Of a stretch of 43,567 bases of DNA, positions 42,741 through 43,567 are shown piece after piece (the first letter of the stretch is position 1; each line of letters starts with the position of its first letter). The stretch is taken from positions 1 through 43,567 of the forward strand of contig NZ_VKHP01000050.1 in NCBI RefSeq assembly GCF_010811875.1. The letters are read 5' to 3'. The DNA comes from Bradyrhizobium uaiense (GTDB lineage Bacteria; Pseudomonadota; Alphaproteobacteria; Rhizobiales; Xanthobacteraceae). The translations under genes were made by a program, and so were the position numbers. A model generated the notes under the pieces. That model saw only the letters and a list, made by a program, of their open reading frames with translations, had not been told where the DNA came from and did not search any database.

Positions 42741-43474
42741 AATCATCGGCTTTCGAGCTCAAGCATGCGCGGACCCTCGGGGAAGCAACCGAGCTCCTCG
42801 CAGGGGCGGACGGCAATGCCAAGGTGTTGGCTGGGGGCCAATCGTTGGTCCCGATGCTGAACCTGAGACTGGCACGGCCCAAACTGCTGGTCGATATCAA
42901 GCGCGCATCCGGCTTTCGGGAGCTTGCAGCCGACGACAAGGTATTCTCGATCGGGGCCGGATGGACGCATGCCGAGATCGAGGATGGTGTCCTGGAGGAC
43001 CCGACGTGCGGACTGCTGCGATCGGTGGCGCATGGAATAGCCTACAGGGCAGTGCGCAATCGCGGAACGATGGGCGGGAGCCTGGCGCATGCGGACCCTG
43101 CCGCAGACTGGGTTTCGACGCTGGCGGCGCTCGGAGCCGTGATCGTCGCCCAGGGGGGCGAGGAGCAGCCGAAGCGCTACGCTGCCGAGAGCTTCGTCGA
43201 CGGAGCGTTTTCGACGAAGCTCGGTGAGAGCGAAGTGATCGCCGCGATCGAGGTTCCACGGTTGTCGGCGGACGCATCGTGGGCCTATCACAAGATTTGC
43301 CGCAAGACCGGCGAATTCGCCAACGCGATCGGCGTTGCCGTTCTCGATCAGAAGGCCGGCATAAAGCGGGTGCTTGCCGGTGCGACCAGCGGTTCGCCGG
43401 CGCTTCTGCCCGAGACCGCCGCACGTCTTGCCGAGGCGGGGCCGGGTGCGGCATGGGAGATTGGGGGGGAGGAA
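42737..43474 (+). CDS. Molybdenum hydroxylase FAD (medium) subunit, 3' end cut by contig end
   Basis: About 246 genuine residues. FAD-binding motifs AGGQSLVPMLNLRLA (32-46) and RNRGTMGGSLAHADPAAD (near 109-126) are complete, and the start of the C-terminal CO_deh_flav_C domain is present (YHKICRKTGEFANAIGVAVL). It passes electrons from the 2Fe-2S subunit to the final acceptor. The frame runs on to 43549 only because adapter sequence happens to stay open: residues from about 247 (LYLIYISEATRQ onward) are artefact. The small 2Fe-2S subunit gene is not in the window and may follow. Confidence 0.9.
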
Positions 43475-43567
43475 CTGTATCTTATATACATCTCAGAGGC
43501 CACGAGACAGGCAGAGAACCCGGATTGCGGCTTTCTGTTGCAAAAATAAAACCCCGATACTCTCGCT
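43475..43567. other. Sequencing adapter read-through (Nextera), not genomic
   Basis: The sequence from 43475 matches the 19-base Tn5 mosaic end CTGTCTCTTATACACATCT with two mismatches, then CCGAGCCCACGAGAC (the Nextera read-2 tail) with two mismatches, then AGGCAGAG (one base from the index AGGCAGAA), then a degraded P7-like stretch ending in an A-rich run. The order mosaic end, tail, index, P7 is the library structure itself. The mismatch level fits low-quality read ends. Confidence 0.93.

Noticed and set aside
43475..43493. Tn5 mosaic end as evidence of a natural transposon
   Set aside because: The mosaic end is followed by the Nextera read-2 tail, an index-like octamer and P7-like sequence at the contig end, which is library structure and not a transposon.
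1..43567. CRISPR arrays, tRNA/rRNA genes, prophage or intact insertion sequences
   Set aside because: I saw no repeat-spacer array, no cloverleaf sequence, no transposase and no phage structural gene. Short structured RNAs cannot be excluded by eye.

Overview
The window looks like a draft-assembly contig from a GC-rich alphaproteobacterium of the Rhizobiales, most probably Bradyrhizobium or a close relative. This is inferred from codon use, from gene types that are common there (TPR adenylate cyclases, FixJ-like regulators, a DUF6894-type small protein, HdeD and PRC-barrel stress genes) and from the amount of gene debris. The last ~93 bases are not genomic: they match Illumina Nextera adapter read-through, so the contig really ends near 43474.

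Layout. 1-5.5 kb is a signalling block: a class III cyclase with TPRs (cut by the window edge), a CheY-like regulator, a membrane histidine kinase, a broken AraC stub, a lone receiver, a FixJ-like regulator and an HTH-only AraC protein. 5.5-13.2 kb is a patchwork of small stress-type genes (HdeD, PRC-barrel, coiled coil, a Cys-rich small protein), a flavoprotein without its redox cysteines, and decaying genes (DUF6894 type, enoyl-CoA hydratase, LysR, cyclase).

13.2-21.8 kb is a coherent catabolic island. Three paralogous flavin monooxygenases resembling 2,6-dihydroxypyridine 3-monooxygenase lie with an Old Yellow Enzyme, a DUF485 plus sodium:solute symporter pair, a cupin protein and a TetR regulator. 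Three copies of a TTATC-N4-GATAA-type palindrome sit in the two regulatory regions and probably tie the island into one TetR regulon. It likely imports and oxidises an aromatic or N-heterocyclic acid.

22.6-30.4 kb is a seven-gene minus-strand operon: an efflux module (FUSC, DUF1656, HlyD), an alpha/beta hydrolase, an indolepyruvate-decarboxylase-like ThDP enzyme, a YWTD beta-propeller protein and a hydroxyacyl-CoA dehydrogenase. Upstream of it lies a winged-helix/ATPase/TPR regulator (30.8-33.7 kb). 33.7-36.3 kb is another decay zone, with a cytochrome P460 pseudogene and a junction of recombinase, pirin and glycosyltransferase fragments.

36.9-43.5 kb is the most striking part. One open frame of about 950 codons joins a Rieske ferredoxin, a ferredoxin reductase and a Rieske oxygenase alpha subunit, that is, all three components of a dioxygenase in one chain. 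It is followed by the beta subunit and then by the large and (truncated) FAD subunits of a molybdenum hydroxylase. Together these suggest a hydroxylation/dioxygenation route for an aromatic or N-heteroaromatic substrate with a possibly self-sufficient Rieske oxygenase.
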